Assembly (NCBI RefSeq): GCF_000582685.1
Contig: NZ_KK073769.1
Coordinates: forward strand, 1,316,564-1,380,563
DNA length: 64,000 nucleotides
Direction of reading: 5' to 3'
Source: [Scytonema hofmanni] UTEX 2349
Lineage (GTDB): Bacteria; Cyanobacteriota; Cyanobacteriia; Cyanobacteriales; Nostocaceae
Positions 25,454 to 34,607 of the stretch are shown here, piece by piece. The position numbers and the translations under genes were made by a program. Every line of letters begins with the position of its first letter. The first letter of the stretch is position 1. The notes beneath the pieces were generated by a model. That model saw only the letters and a list, made by a program, of their open reading frames with translations. It was not told the DNA's origin and did no database searches.

Positions 25454-27160
25454 GGGTTTGCTGAAAAAGTATGAAAAAGCAATTCTTTTGGGTTGACTAG
25501 TTATTCAAGTAAAATCAAAGATAAGCTTTTGTTGTTTATAAATAACAAAATCATAATTTTCAGTTATGCGAAACTGCATAAAAGGTGCAGTTTTCAAAAA
25601 TAGACATAAAAAAGCATAAAAAACCCGCGACAGGTGAGTAGAAAGATTCATCACTAAAAAAGTAATAGCAATTGCAGTAAGAGAAGTGTGGGAAAGTTTC
25701 GCCATCACTCGATTGAGGCTAAACCTTCTTTTAGCTTGCCCAAATTTTCCTTCAATACAATTACGAATTCTCTCGGATTCTAAATCTTGCTTCTTTTTTT
25801 CTTTACTAACATTTACTGGTGGTCTTCCCAAAGCCGGTCCACTCATGATAATACCTCTTTCTTTGCACCAAGCTCGATTCTCTCTCGTTCGATAAATTTT
25901 ATCAACATGAACGGATTCTGGATAATAGCCAGTATAATTTTTATATGCTTCTACTTGTGCTTTTAAGTCTCCAGATTCATTAAAATTATTCCAACTAATA
26001 TGGTCTAAAAATACATATCCCTCAAAACAACTAGCAGACAATTTTGCCCCAAATTCTACAGGTTTACCTGCTTTACCCCGGACGATTGGACGGATATGCG
26101 GTTGGGTTAAACTAACAATGCGGTCGTCAATACTCTGTTTTTATTTTCATACAACCATAGTTGTTGACGATAAACTTCTACAACTACAAGCAACATTTTA
26201 TATTGTCTATTACTGAAATTTTCTAAAGTTGCTCCGTATATGATTAGCTGGTCAATATGGGATAAGTTTCTTTTGATATATTGAAGCTGCTTTTTAATCG
26301 CTTTTCTCCTATCTTTTTGGGATACACGACGCTTTTTAGCGACTTCTAGGTAGTCTTTTCTCCCTATTTCCCGATAAGTCCTTGGTTTTTTCTCTAATGT
26401 ACCTTTTATCTGTTCATAAAGAAGGTCTATTATTCTTTCTGTCTGTTTTCTTGCTTGATTTAATAGCTCTAAATCTGTTGGATAGCTGATGTCTGCTGGC
26501 GCACAAGTCGCATCTAATATTAATTTTCCCCGATTTTTTGGCGTGTTATCTTCTTTTTCTAATTCTTCTGTTTTTTTTCAGTTGATTCAGTTGCTAAAGT
26601 CAAAGATGTTGTCTCTAGCATCCTCTTAACAGTTTCTTCATTCACTTTGTTTACTAAGTCTGCACTAATTCTTTCACGAAAATGGACTAACATAGATGCA
26701 TCAAATGGAGCTTCATTAATATAAGATGATATCCCTATGAAGTACTGTAGATAAGGATTTTCTTTGATTTGTTCTACTGTCTCTCTATCACTTATTCCTA
26801 GTTTTTCTTTGATTATTAATGCCCCTAATGCCATCCGAAACGACTTTGCTGGCGCTCCCATCTCTACAGAGAATCCGGATGAATATTCCTCTTCAAATTC
26901 TGCCCAGGGTATTAAATTTCCCAGAATAATCCAACGATTATCTGATGACAACTTTCCTTCAAACGGAAGTCCAAAATTTTCTGGTGAGACTGGAGGTTGC
27001 CCCTGTTTTCGATACATATGTACTAATAACCCACTCCTGAGTGCTAGTCACGTAGATGCAAGGATTTTGGGTTATTTTAGCCTCTTATCTTGCACCTGAA
27101 TATATTTCTTTGGTCTGATGATCTGAGAATGTAAGCTTTTCTTTCTTTTTCAGCAAACCC
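25454..27160. mobile_element. Decayed insertion sequence with terminal inverted repeats
   Basis: Left end GGGTTTGCTGAAAAAG at 25454 and the matching inverted right end CTTTTTCAGCAAACCC finishing at 27160 give a 16-bp perfect terminal repeat, continuing with partial similarity inward. TATTTA flanks both ends directly (25448-25453 and 27161-27166), a possible target duplication, though AT-rich sequence makes chance likely. The element is about 1.7 kb and contains one broken transposase gene. Confidence 0.85.
25505..27017 (-). pseudogene. IS5-type DDE transposase, frameshifted
   Basis: The N-terminal piece (27017 to 26559) reads MYRKQGQPPVSPENFGLPFEGKL...RWIILGNLIPW...GAPAKSFRMALGALIIKEKLGISD and FDASMLVHFRERIS, typical of IS5/IS1182-like transposases. 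The middle continues in another frame from about 26570 to 26140 (LILDATCAPADISYPTDLELLN), and the last piece (26041-25505) contains DKIYRTRENRAWCKERGI and IEGKFGQAKRRFSLNRVMAKL, with the final DDE glutamate region. At least two frameshifts, near 26570 and 26140, separate the pieces. It cannot make a full transposase. Confidence 0.88.
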
Positions 27161-27250
27161 TATTTATTAATCTATTAGTTATTAAATAGCTTTTATATCT
27201 TTGATTTATAAAGCAAATCGATAAGACTACAACTGTATGTGTGTAATCTA

Positions 27251-27352
27251 TAGCGGTTCTCATTTGAATCACATACATGTTCAACAAATAAATGTAGAGA
27301 CGCGAAATTTCGCGTCTCTACACCGCGTATCGCACGCAACTGAGAATCGCTA
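27251..27352. repeat. MITE-like element with nested palindrome
   Basis: Outer imperfect inverted repeats TAGCGGTTCTCATTTG and CAACTGAGAATCGCTA enclose a perfect inner palindrome at 27294-27321 (GTAGAGACGCGAAA / TTTCGCGTCTCTAC). No coding capacity. Parts of the same element recur near 12727-12755, and its left end near 6786. Confidence 0.8.
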
Positions 27353-27363
27353 TTTGTCAACAT

Positions 27364-27398
27364 AAAAAAACGGTAGAGAACTTTCACCCTCTACCGTT
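27364..27398 (-). terminator. Rho-independent terminator of clpC
   Basis: On the minus strand a 10-bp stem AACGGTAGAG / CTCTACCGTT runs directly into seven T residues, 26 bp after the clpC stop. Confidence 0.92.
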
Positions 27399-27423
27399 AT
27401 TTCATTTTCTAAAATTTAAAATT

Positions 27424-29895
27424 TTACTCAGCTACTGGGGTCAATAATTCCCGTTGCTGTCCACCACCACTAACTCGCACAGTACCGCTTTCATCAACAT
27501 CAACGACGGCTGTATCACCATCTTTGATGCGACCAGAAAGAATTTCCTCGGCGAGGCTATCTTCTAACAAGCGCATAATCGCCCGACGTAAAGGTCTTGC
27601 ACCATAGCTGGGGCTGTAACCTTCTGTAATCAAGCGATCCTTGAAGCGATCGGTGACTTCTAGGACGATACCCTTTTCAGTCAAGCGACCAAATACTTCT
27701 TTGAGCATGATTTCAGCGATTTCTGTCACCTCTAGCTTGCTCAACTGACGGAAGACGATAATTTCATCAAGTCGGTTGAGGAACTCTGGACGGAAGTACT
27801 GCTTGAGTTCTTCGTTCACCAAAGTCTTAATTCTGTTGTATTGCGTCTCGCCGGCGTTATCGGTGAACTCGAAGCCGATGCTGGAAGCACCTTTTTCAAT
27901 TACCTTGGAACCGATGTTTGATGTCAAAATCAGCAAGGTGTTCTTGAAATCTACGGTGCGACCTTTGGCATCAGTTAATCGACCGTCTTCGAGAATTTGC
28001 AGCAGCATGTTGAATACATCTGGGTGCGCTTTCTCGATTTCGTCGAATAACACAACGGTGTAAGGACGACGGCGCACAGCTTCGGTCAACTGACCACCTT
28101 CGTTGTAGCCGACATAACCAGGAGGCGAACCAATCAGTTTGCTGACGGTGTGGCGCTCCATATATTCGGACATATCTAGGCGAATCATTGCTTCTTCGGA
28201 ACCGAAGAAGTAAGACGCCAAGGATTTCGCCAATTCAGTTTTACCAACACCAGTCGGACCTGAGAAGATAAAGCTGGCAATGGGTCGATTAGGATTTTTC
28301 AAACCGACACGAGCGCGGCGAATGGCACGAGAAACTGCTTTCACGGCATCTTCTTGACCGATAAGGCGTTGATGCAGGGTGTCTTCCATATGCATCAGCT
28401 TTTCGGATTCGGATTCGGTGAGTTTGTTCACCGGAACTCCTGTCCAAGATGCGACGATGTGGGCGATGTCCTCTTCGGTGACGACGGGTTCTAAACCTTC
28501 TGTACCGGATGCGCTGGTTTTGCTTTGAGCGATCGCCCGGATTTCGGCTTTGATTTCCATTTCGCGATCGCGCAGTTCCCCTGCTTTCTCAAAGTCTTGA
28601 CCGCGCACTGCGTCATCTTTTTCTTTCAATATCTGACGCAGTTCTTTGTCTAACTCTTTTGCTGCTGGTGGCAATTGGGAGTTAATCAAACGGACGCGAG
28701 AACCTGCTTCATCAACCAAGTCAATAGCTTTATCTGGTAGGAAGCGATCGCTAATATATCTATCAGATAATTTCGCTGCTGCTACTAAAGCTTCATCGGA
28801 GATTTTCAGCTTGTGGTGCTGTTCGTAACGGTCACGAAGTCCGTACAAAATCTCGATTGTTTCATCAACGCTCGGTTCACCTACCATTACTGGTTGGAAG
28901 CGTCGCTCTAAAGCGGCATCTCGCTCGATGTGTTTGCGGTATTCATCAAGGGTTGTTGCACCAATACATTGCAATTCACCTCTTGCCAAAGCTGGTTTGA
29001 GGATATTTGCCGCATCAATAGCACCTTCTGCTGCACCTGCACCAATAAGCGTGTGAACTTCGTCAATCACGAGAATGACATTGCCTGCCTGACGAATTTC
29101 GTCCATGATTTTCTTCAGGCGTTCTTCAAATTCACCCCGGTACTTGGTCCCAGCTACCAGCAAACCGATATCGAGAGTGACTACGCGCTTATCTTCTAAG
29201 ATGTCGGGGATATCTTTGGTGGAAATGCGTGTCGCCAAACCTTCAGCGATCGCCGTTTTACCTACACCAGGTTCCCCAATCAATACTGGGTTATTTTTGG
29301 TGCGGCGACCCAAGATTTGAATCACCCTCTCAATTTCTTTTGCGCGTCCTACTACTGGATCGAGCTTGCCGTCTACTGCCATTTGGGTCAGATTCGAGCC
29401 AAATTCGTCCAACGTTGGGGTTTTCGTTCGACCCGAAGAACCACCTGGAGAAACTTCGGCTGTTTCTCCCAGCATTCTAATGACTTGGGTTCGCACCTTG
29501 GAAAGATCCACACCGAGGTTTTCCAGAACTCTGGCTGCTACGCCTTCCCCTTCGCGGATTAAGCCCAACAGCAGATGCTCGGTACCAATGTAGTTATGTC
29601 CTAATTGGCGCGCTTCTTCCAAGGATAGTTCTAGAACTCGCTTTGCCCGTGGCGTAAACGGAATTTCCACAGCCACAAAGCCTGAGCCTCGACCTATGAT
29701 TTTTTCTACTTCAATCCGAGCGTCTTTGAGATTGACGCCCATTGATTTCAGCACCTTAGCCGCCACCCCGGTACCTTCGCCAATTAGACCCAAGAGGATC
29801 TGCTCGGTACCGACAAAATTATGCCCAAGACGGCGTGCCTCTTCTTGAGCAAGCATGATTACCTTAATGGCTTTTTCTGTGAAGCGTTCAAACAT
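27424..29895 (-). CDS. clpC: ClpC, Hsp100 AAA+ chaperone of the Clp protease
   Basis: 823 residues when started at MFERFTEKAIKVIML (ATG 29893-29895), the universal ClpC start; the open frame extends 30 codons further upstream without similarity to the family. Order: two Clp-N repeats (about 1-140), first AAA+ domain with GEPGVGKT and VILVIDEVHTL, a UVR-type middle region (LKEKDDAVRGQDFEKAGELRD), and second AAA+ domain with GPTGVGKT, YEGGQLTEAVRR and VLFDEIEKAHPDV. It unfolds substrates for ClpP/ClpR. It is essential in cyanobacteria. A perfect terminator follows. Confidence 0.98.
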   Translation of the reverse strand: MFERFTEKAIKVIMLAQEEARRLGHNFVGTEQILLGLIGEGTGVAAKVLKSMGVNLKDARIEVEKIIGRGSGFVAVEIPFTPRAKRVLELSLEEARQLGHNYIGTEHLLLGLIREGEGVAARVLENLGVDLSKVRTQVIRMLGETAEVSPGGSSGRTKTPTLDEFGSNLTQMAVDGKLDPVVGRAKEIERVIQILGRRTKNNPVLIGEPGVGKTAIAEGLATRISTKDIPDILEDKRVVTLDIGLLVAGTKYRGEFEERLKKIMDEIRQAGNVILVIDEVHTLIGAGAAEGAIDAANILKPALARGELQCIGATTLDEYRKHIERDAALERRFQPVMVGEPSVDETIEILYGLRDRYEQHHKLKISDEALVAAAKLSDRYISDRFLPDKAIDLVDEAGSRVRLINSQLPPAAKELDKELRQILKEKDDAVRGQDFEKAGELRDREMEIKAEIRAIAQSKTSASGTEGLEPVVTEEDIAHIVASWTGVPVNKLTESESEKLMHMEDTLHQRLIGQEDAVKAVSRAIRRARVGLKNPNRPIASFIFSGPTGVGKTELAKSLASYFFGSEEAMIRLDMSEYMERHTVSKLIGSPPGYVGYNEGGQLTEAVRRRPYTVVLFDEIEKAHPDVFNMLLQILEDGRLTDAKGRTVDFKNTLLILTSNIGSKVIEKGASSIGFEFTDNAGETQYNRIKTLVNEELKQYFRPEFLNRLDEIIVFRQLSKLEVTEIAEIMLKEVFGRLTEKGIVLEVTDRFKDRLITEGYSPSYGARPLRRAIMRLLEDSLAEEILSGRIKDGDTAVVDVDESGTVRVSGGGQQRELLTPVAE

Positions 29896-30067
29896 AGTTT
29901 CGTTGATCCCATCACCTGCGTCGTGCCGGTATGCTGATTTTAGCATAAGCTCTAAGTTTGGGTGTCTGTATAAACAGATAGACATCCAAGGGCTAACACT
30001 CCGGTTAATCAGATAATTATTAACTTTTTATAACTTTGACCTGGTGTGTATACCGAGAGGTTTGATT

Positions 30068-30118
30068 TTAGACCCTCGATTTCACGGCAAAAAACGGGTT
30101 TTGGGTCTTTTTTTTGCC
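30068..30118. terminator. Hairpin in the rimI-clpC spacer
   Basis: AGACCC ... GGGTCT and, nested out of register, GGCAAAAAA ... TTTTTTTTGCC can both form stems. On the minus strand this lies after the rimI stop, so it could end the rimI transcript; on the plus strand it also has a T-run. The direction is uncertain. The rest of 29896-30237 holds presumed clpC promoter sequence and no gene. Confidence 0.5.
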
Positions 30119-30237
30119 CTTCCCAAACAAAGATTAATATCATAAATTGGTGTTCCTTTCAATACATATCAACACACTATTTAAATATTTAATGGTTTTT
30201 TAGAGTATGTGGCTAATTAGATTAGAAATTCTCATCT

Positions 30238-30789
30238 TTATTTCAAAATTAACTGCCATGAGGACTGACTTAAGCGATCGCAAACTATGGTATGCCATGT
30301 GTCTAAAGTTTTGGGAAAATCTGGCTGTTGCATTTCTCCATTCCACAAAATTAGAGCATCTTCACCGTTATCTCTGTAATAACCGCGTCGTCGCCCTGCT
30401 GTTTTGAAACCAAATTTTTGATATAAAGATATTGCTGCCGAGTTAGAAACACGCACTTCCAGAGTGGCTCGCTCTAAACCGCGATCGTAAGCTCGAACCA
30501 AAAGCGAATATAGTAAAGCTGCCCCCAAACCTTGACGATGGTAGTGAGGATGAACTGCCACAATCGTAATGTGTGCTTCATCTACAATTGACCAAAAGCA
30601 ACCCATTCCCAGCATTCTGGAGTTAGAGAAGTTGGAAAATAATCCGACTAATTCAGTGTTAGGACTTTCCAACTCTCGTTGATAAGCTTCTAAATTCCAC
30701 AAACCCCCAAAACAGGCTTGATCTAGTTCTAAGGCTCCACTCAGATCATCTGGTGTCAGTGATTGAATTTCTAATGCTAATGAGATCAC
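30238..30789 (-). CDS. rimI: Ribosomal protein S18-alanine N-acetyltransferase
   Basis: About 183 residues from GTG at 30787-30789 (a TTG three codons upstream is possible). GNAT fold: AHITIVAVHPHYHRQGLGAALL is the acetyl-CoA loop with Q/RxxGxG/A, and ATLEVRVSNSAAISLYQKFGFKTAGRRRGYYRDNGEDALILW is the RimI signature. The long N-terminal part contains LDQACFGGLWNLEAYQRELE. It is transcribed away from lysA and toward clpC. Substrate is inferred from the family. Confidence 0.88.
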   Translation of the reverse strand: MISLALEIQSLTPDDLSGALELDQACFGGLWNLEAYQRELESPNTELVGLFSNFSNSRMLGMGCFWSIVDEAHITIVAVHPHYHRQGLGAALLYSLLVRAYDRGLERATLEVRVSNSAAISLYQKFGFKTAGRRRGYYRDNGEDALILWNGEMQQPDFPKTLDTWHTIVCDRLSQSSWQLILK

Positions 30790-30879
30790 AATTATCAATA
30801 ATGGGACAACGGGTCGCTAAACTGAGAATCGGAGTATCCACTCACGCTCCTAATTAGAACAAGGACAACTCTTATATTT

Positions 30880-32379
30880 ATGGTATCGACTCACCCGGCA
30901 GGTATTCAACATTCTGGTAGTCAGTATTTACCGGAAAAAAGCAGTAAAAATGCCAAATTGTCGCCTAATCAGCAACTTTTACCCTTGAGTGCCAGAGTTA
31001 ATGGTAGTGACTGCCTAGAAATTGGTGGCTGTGATGTCACAACTCTAGTTCAGCAGTTTGGTACGCCTTTATATATTTTGGATGAAGAAACGTTCATTGG
31101 GGCTTGTCAGCAATACCGAGATTCTTTTAAGCAATACTACAAAGGCGAATCTCAGGTATTGTATGCTTCTAAGGCTTGGAGTTGTTTGGCAATTTGTGCG
31201 ATCGCATCTCATCAAGGTTTAGGTGTAGATGTAGCATCAGGAGGAGAACTTTACACAGCACTACAAGCGGGTGTCAGTCCTGATAAAATCTACCTGCATA
31301 GCAATAATAAGTCCCGCCAAGAGCTAATTTTTGCCATTGAATCTGGTTGCACCATCGTGGTGGATAACTGGTATGAGTTACATACTTTGGTGGAGATAGC
31401 TGTTGAAGAGAGACAAGGGGGACTTGGTACAGACGCGATTAATCGCGTCTCTACAACTCCTAAAGACGCGATTAATCGCGTCTCTACAACTCCTAACTCT
31501 TCATCTCCCATCCGAATAATGCTGCGGTTGACTCCGGGTATTGAGTGTCACACTCATGAGTATATTCAGACAGGACAATTAGATAGTAAATTCGGCTTTG
31601 ATCCCAATGCGCTGGATGAATTGTTTACTTTTGTCAGCAAGGAATCTGTTCTGAACTGCGTAGGATTACATGCTCATATTGGTTCTCAGATTTTTGAACG
31701 TCAACCACATCGCGATTTAGCTGCTTTGATGGTGCAGTGGTTGAGTAAAGCCGCTAGTTACGGTTTAAGCGTGACAGAATTAAATGTTGGTGGCGGTTTG
31801 GGCATTAAGTATATAGAATCAGATGATCCACCGAGCATTGAAGAGTGGGTAAAACCGATTTGCGAAGTGATTGAATCTGCTTGTGAAGAAGAAAATCTAC
31901 CTTTACCAAAGTTATTATGTGAACCAGGGCGATCGCTAATTGCCACAGCTTGTGTCACTGCTTATACGTTAGGATCATCCAAAGTGATTCCGGGAATCCG
32001 TACCTACGTAGCTGTGGATGGCGGAATGTCTGATAATGCACGTCCGATTACTTATCAATCAGTTTACCGGGCAGTAGTCGCCAATCGCATGTCAACACCT
32101 TTAACCGAAACAGTGACAATTGCTGGTAAACATTGTGAATCAGGGGATATTCTAATCAAAAATGCCCAACTGCCAAAAACTCAACCCGGAGATATTCTGG
32201 TAGTAATGGCAACTGGTGCGTACAATTACAGTATGGCATCTAACTACAATCGTATACCGCGATCGGCAGCGGTTATAGTCAAGAATGGCGAAGCAAATTT
32301 AATTTTGCAGCGCGAAACTTATCAAGACTTGATTAGACAGGATTGCCTACCCGAAAGACTAAAGAAAGATTTTGGATAA
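30880..32379 (+). CDS. lysA: Diaminopimelate decarboxylase with in-frame repeat insertion
   Basis: 499 residues, longer than usual for the family by about the length of the insertion. PLP site lysine is in VLYASKAWSC. Other landmarks are GVDVASGGELYTALQAG, SKFGF, GLHAHIGSQI, NVGGGLGIKY, CEPGRSLIA and GAYNYSMASNYN. It makes lysine from meso-DAP in the last step. Residues about 184-206 consist of two tandem 11-residue units, DAINRVSTTPK and DAINRVSTTPN, encoded by an interspersed palindromic repeat (31427-31496). The insertion lies in a surface loop between GLGT and SSPIRIML. It is the first gene of a lysA-cdaA-uppS run. Confidence 0.96.
   Translation: MVSTHPAGIQHSGSQYLPEKSSKNAKLSPNQQLLPLSARVNGSDCLEIGGCDVTTLVQQFGTPLYILDEETFIGACQQYRDSFKQYYKGESQVLYASKAWSCLAICAIASHQGLGVDVASGGELYTALQAGVSPDKIYLHSNNKSRQELIFAIESGCTIVVDNWYELHTLVEIAVEERQGGLGTDAINRVSTTPKDAINRVSTTPNSSSPIRIMLRLTPGIECHTHEYIQTGQLDSKFGFDPNALDELFTFVSKESVLNCVGLHAHIGSQIFERQPHRDLAALMVQWLSKAASYGLSVTELNVGGGLGIKYIESDDPPSIEEWVKPICEVIESACEEENLPLPKLLCEPGRSLIATACVTAYTLGSSKVIPGIRTYVAVDGGMSDNARPITYQSVYRAVVANRMSTPLTETVTIAGKHCESGDILIKNAQLPKTQPGDILVVMATGAYNYSMASNYNRIPRSAAVIVKNGEANLILQRETYQDLIRQDCLPERLKKDFG
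31427..31496. repeat. Interspersed palindromic repeat inside lysA, two tandem copies
   Basis: GACGCGATTAATCGCGTCTCTACAAC-type units start at 31432 and 31465, 33 bp (11 codons) apart. The palindrome GACGCGATTAATCGCGTC and the tail CTACAACTCCTAA match the intergenic family seen at 54646-54720. The frame is kept. Confidence 0.88.
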
Positions 32380-32435
32380 AGCCTGAAGACTGAAAGATCG
32401 GATGAAGAACAAAGAATAGAGATTGAACATTTTAC

Positions 32436-32503
32436 ACTTCATGCTTGATAATTCATACTTCATACTTCATCTTTCATCTTTCATACTTTATACTTCATAC
32501 TTT
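32436..32503. repeat. CATACTT/TTCATCT tandem repeat before cdaA
   Basis: A run of ATACTTC and TTTCATC words, mostly 7 bases long, lies directly upstream of cdaA. It is open in the cdaA frame, so a start at 32445 would read HTSYFIFHLSYFILHTF from the repeat; this should not be annotated as protein. Confidence 0.75.
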
Positions 32504-32516
32504 CACGCCAGATGTC

Positions 32517-33440
32517 ATGGGAGATTGGTGGAAGCAATGGCTGATAAACCTGGGACAGTCTGGGTCTTTGCTGCTTGAGACTCTGGATATAGCCTTAGTA
32601 CTGGCGCTGACTTACATGATCCTAGTCATTATTAGTGAGCGCCGGACACTGTGGATGGTGCGAGGATTTATTGTGTTGATGCTGGCATCAGCTCTCAGTG
32701 GCAGATTAGGGCTACCACTGTTAAATTTTGTATTAGAAAAGTTGGTGATTGGTTGTGCTGTGGCGATGGCTGTAGCGCTCCAATCAGAGTTTCGACGGTT
32801 TTTGGAACAATTGGGACGTGGCGAATTTCGGCAGTTATTTTTACCATCGAATCGGACAATCCCCAAGTCTGATAGTGTGATTGATGAAATTGTCGATGCA
32901 GTTAAAGAACTGTCCAAAAACCGGATTGGTGCTTTGCTAATTTTGGAAACTAGTGGTCCAATTGACGAGCGCGATTTTTCTGTGCCTGGAGTCAAGCTGA
33001 ATGCGGAAGTTTCTAAGGAACTAATACAGACAATTTTTCAGCCAAAAACTCTTCTGCACGATGGGGCGACAATGATTCGTGGCTCGCGTATTATGGCATC
33101 TGGTATAATTTTACCACTTTCGGGACGCACAGCCTCGCGCCAGTTGGGAACACGCCACCGGGCAGCGATGGGAATTACTGAGCGAGTCGAAAATTGCATT
33201 TGTGTTGTTGTATCAGAAGAAACGGGTTCTATTTCTTTAGCGGAAAGGGGAATCCTAAATAGACCGCTGACACTCGCGAAGCTGAAAGAGTCTTTAGAGG
33301 CTCGATTATCCCCAACTGTAGATCGAGAAGCCGTAGCTCCAGGTCTGTTAAGCTTGGTACGTCAGATTCGTAGTAAGGCACTAGCCCTAATTTCACGTTT
33401 ACTTGGATTACCATCGACTGCTTCGCGAGATAAAAAATGA
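32517..33440 (+). CDS. cdaA: Diadenylate cyclase CdaA (c-di-AMP synthase)
   Basis: 307 residues from ATG 32517 (MGDWWKQWLINLG). Three N-terminal membrane helices occupy about residues 15-85 (LLLETLDIALVLALTYMILVII, WMVRGFIVLMLASAL, LVIGCAVAMAVAL). The DAC domain follows, with the active-site motifs LHDGATMI and GTRHRAAMG and the EETGSISLAERG strand. It condenses two ATP to c-di-AMP, which controls potassium and osmotic balance and day/night physiology in cyanobacteria. It overlaps uppS by 4 bp (ATGA). No CdaR or GlmM gene is adjacent, unlike in Firmicutes. Confidence 0.95.
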   Translation: MGDWWKQWLINLGQSGSLLLETLDIALVLALTYMILVIISERRTLWMVRGFIVLMLASALSGRLGLPLLNFVLEKLVIGCAVAMAVALQSEFRRFLEQLGRGEFRQLFLPSNRTIPKSDSVIDEIVDAVKELSKNRIGALLILETSGPIDERDFSVPGVKLNAEVSKELIQTIFQPKTLLHDGATMIRGSRIMASGIILPLSGRTASRQLGTRHRAAMGITERVENCICVVVSEETGSISLAERGILNRPLTLAKLKESLEARLSPTVDREAVAPGLLSLVRQIRSKALALISRLLGLPSTASRDKK

Positions 33441-34186
33441 CAGTACACCATACACAACTGCAATATTTGCCGACTGACTTAAAGCGAGAATTACTGCCCA
33501 AACATGTTGCGGTGATTATGGATGGCAATGGTCGATGGGCTAAACGTCAAGGGCTACCCAGGTTTATCGGTCACAAACACGGTGTTGATGCACTCAAGGA
33601 TTTGCTTCGCTGTTGTAAGGATTGGGGAATTGGTGCGCTGACGGCTTATGCTTTTTCGACTGAGAATTGGAAAAGACCTCAGGAAGAAGTTGATTTTTTG
33701 ATGACTTTGTTCCAAAGAGTTTTGCGTCAAGAATTGCGCGAAATGCTGGAAGAGAATGTGCAAATTAGGTTTGTGGGAAATTTGCCCGCTTTACCGCGTA
33801 TTCTTCAAGAAGAAATTTCCCGTTCAATGGAAGAAACTAAGGATAATCGCGCTATCCGATTTACTGTTGCCACAAACTACGGTGGACGACAAGAAATTTT
33901 ACAGGCTTGTCAAGCGATCGCCGAGCAAGTAAAGCAAGGTTTACTTCAACCTGATGAAATTGATGAAGCAACTTTTGAGCGTCATCTCTACACGGCAGGA
34001 ATTTGTGACCCAGATTTATTAATCCGCACTAGTGGGGAAATGCGAATCTCAAATTTTCTTCTCTGGCAAATGGCTTACGCGGAAATTTATATCACCGAAA
34101 CTCTGTGGCCCGATTTTAACCGCACCGAATTTCACCGCGCTTTATCTGCTTATCAGCAACGGGAAAGGCGGTTTGGTAAGGTATGA
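33437..34186 (+). CDS. uppS: Isoprenyl transferase (undecaprenyl diphosphate synthase-like)
   Basis: 249 residues. cis-prenyltransferase motifs: HVAVIMDGNGRWAKRQGLPR with catalytic Asp, GHKHGVDALKDLLR, LTAYAFSTENWKRP, VATNYGGRQEI and the C-terminal DLLIRTSGEMRISNFLLWQMAYAEIY. It extends farnesyl or geranylgeranyl diphosphate to the C55 lipid carrier for peptidoglycan and other wall polymers. The ATGA overlap with cdaA suggests coupled translation. Following lysA and cdaA, it completes a wall-precursor/osmotic-signal operon. Confidence 0.96.
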   Translation: MTVHHTQLQYLPTDLKRELLPKHVAVIMDGNGRWAKRQGLPRFIGHKHGVDALKDLLRCCKDWGIGALTAYAFSTENWKRPQEEVDFLMTLFQRVLRQELREMLEENVQIRFVGNLPALPRILQEEISRSMEETKDNRAIRFTVATNYGGRQEILQACQAIAEQVKQGLLQPDEIDEATFERHLYTAGICDPDLLIRTSGEMRISNFLLWQMAYAEIYITETLWPDFNRTEFHRALSAYQQRERRFGKV

Positions 34187-34188
34187 AG

Positions 34189-34297
34189 AGGAGTGGGAGA
34201 GTGGGAGGGGGGGGACAAGGGGACAAGGAGACAAGGAGACAAGGAGAATAATTCTTCTTTCCCCCTAGTCCCTAGTCCCCAGTCCCCAGTCCCTAGT
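34189..34297. repeat. GGRGACAA octamer and CCYYAGT heptamer arrays after uppS
   Basis: GTGGGAG and GGGGACAA/GGAGACAA units run from about 34196 to 34247. After AATAATTCTTCTTT comes CCCTAGT/CCCCAGT repeated five times. The first part closely resembles the segment inserted in frame in cyaC at 59470-59530. Confidence 0.8.
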
Positions 34298-34570
34298 TCA
34301 TGGTCCTGAAAAAACCGCTTGTTCTATATCTTGCCGACTGAGGGAATACTTGAACGATCGCTGTATATCTTGCCCTTTTTGTTCGGAAGGGAAATATCGC
34401 ACGACGATTTGCTCAATGTCCAGCCAGATTTGCGCTTGCCATAATGGTCGCTGGACATGCCAACAATGCGGTTGTTGCTCATCTTGCTGACAACCTTGGT
34501 TTTTTAACCACTGCTCAATCTGAGGTAGGGGGTGGTTATATAAGGGAGTATCGGCAGAAACTTTATTCAT
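34298..34570 (-). CDS. DUF3143 family protein
   Basis: 90 residues from ATG 34568-34570 (MNKVSADTPLYNHPLPQIEQWL). The body NQGCQQDEQQPHCWHVQRPLWQAQIWLDIEQIVVRY is the cyanobacterial/plastid DUF3143 domain; the family has no known function. It lies 37 bp after a J-domain protein gene on the same strand, so the two are probably co-expressed. The 3' end abuts the tandem repeat after uppS. Confidence 0.8.
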   Translation of the reverse strand: MNKVSADTPLYNHPLPQIEQWLKNQGCQQDEQQPHCWHVQRPLWQAQIWLDIEQIVVRYFPSEQKGQDIQRSFKYSLSRQDIEQAVFSGP

Positions 34571-34607
34571 TATTTGCGTCAAGAGTCAAGGATAAAAAAA
34601 ATAATTT

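Noticed and set aside
29896..29985. N-terminal extension of ClpC
   Set aside because: The 30 upstream codons have no family similarity, and MFERFTEKAIK is the universal ClpC start.
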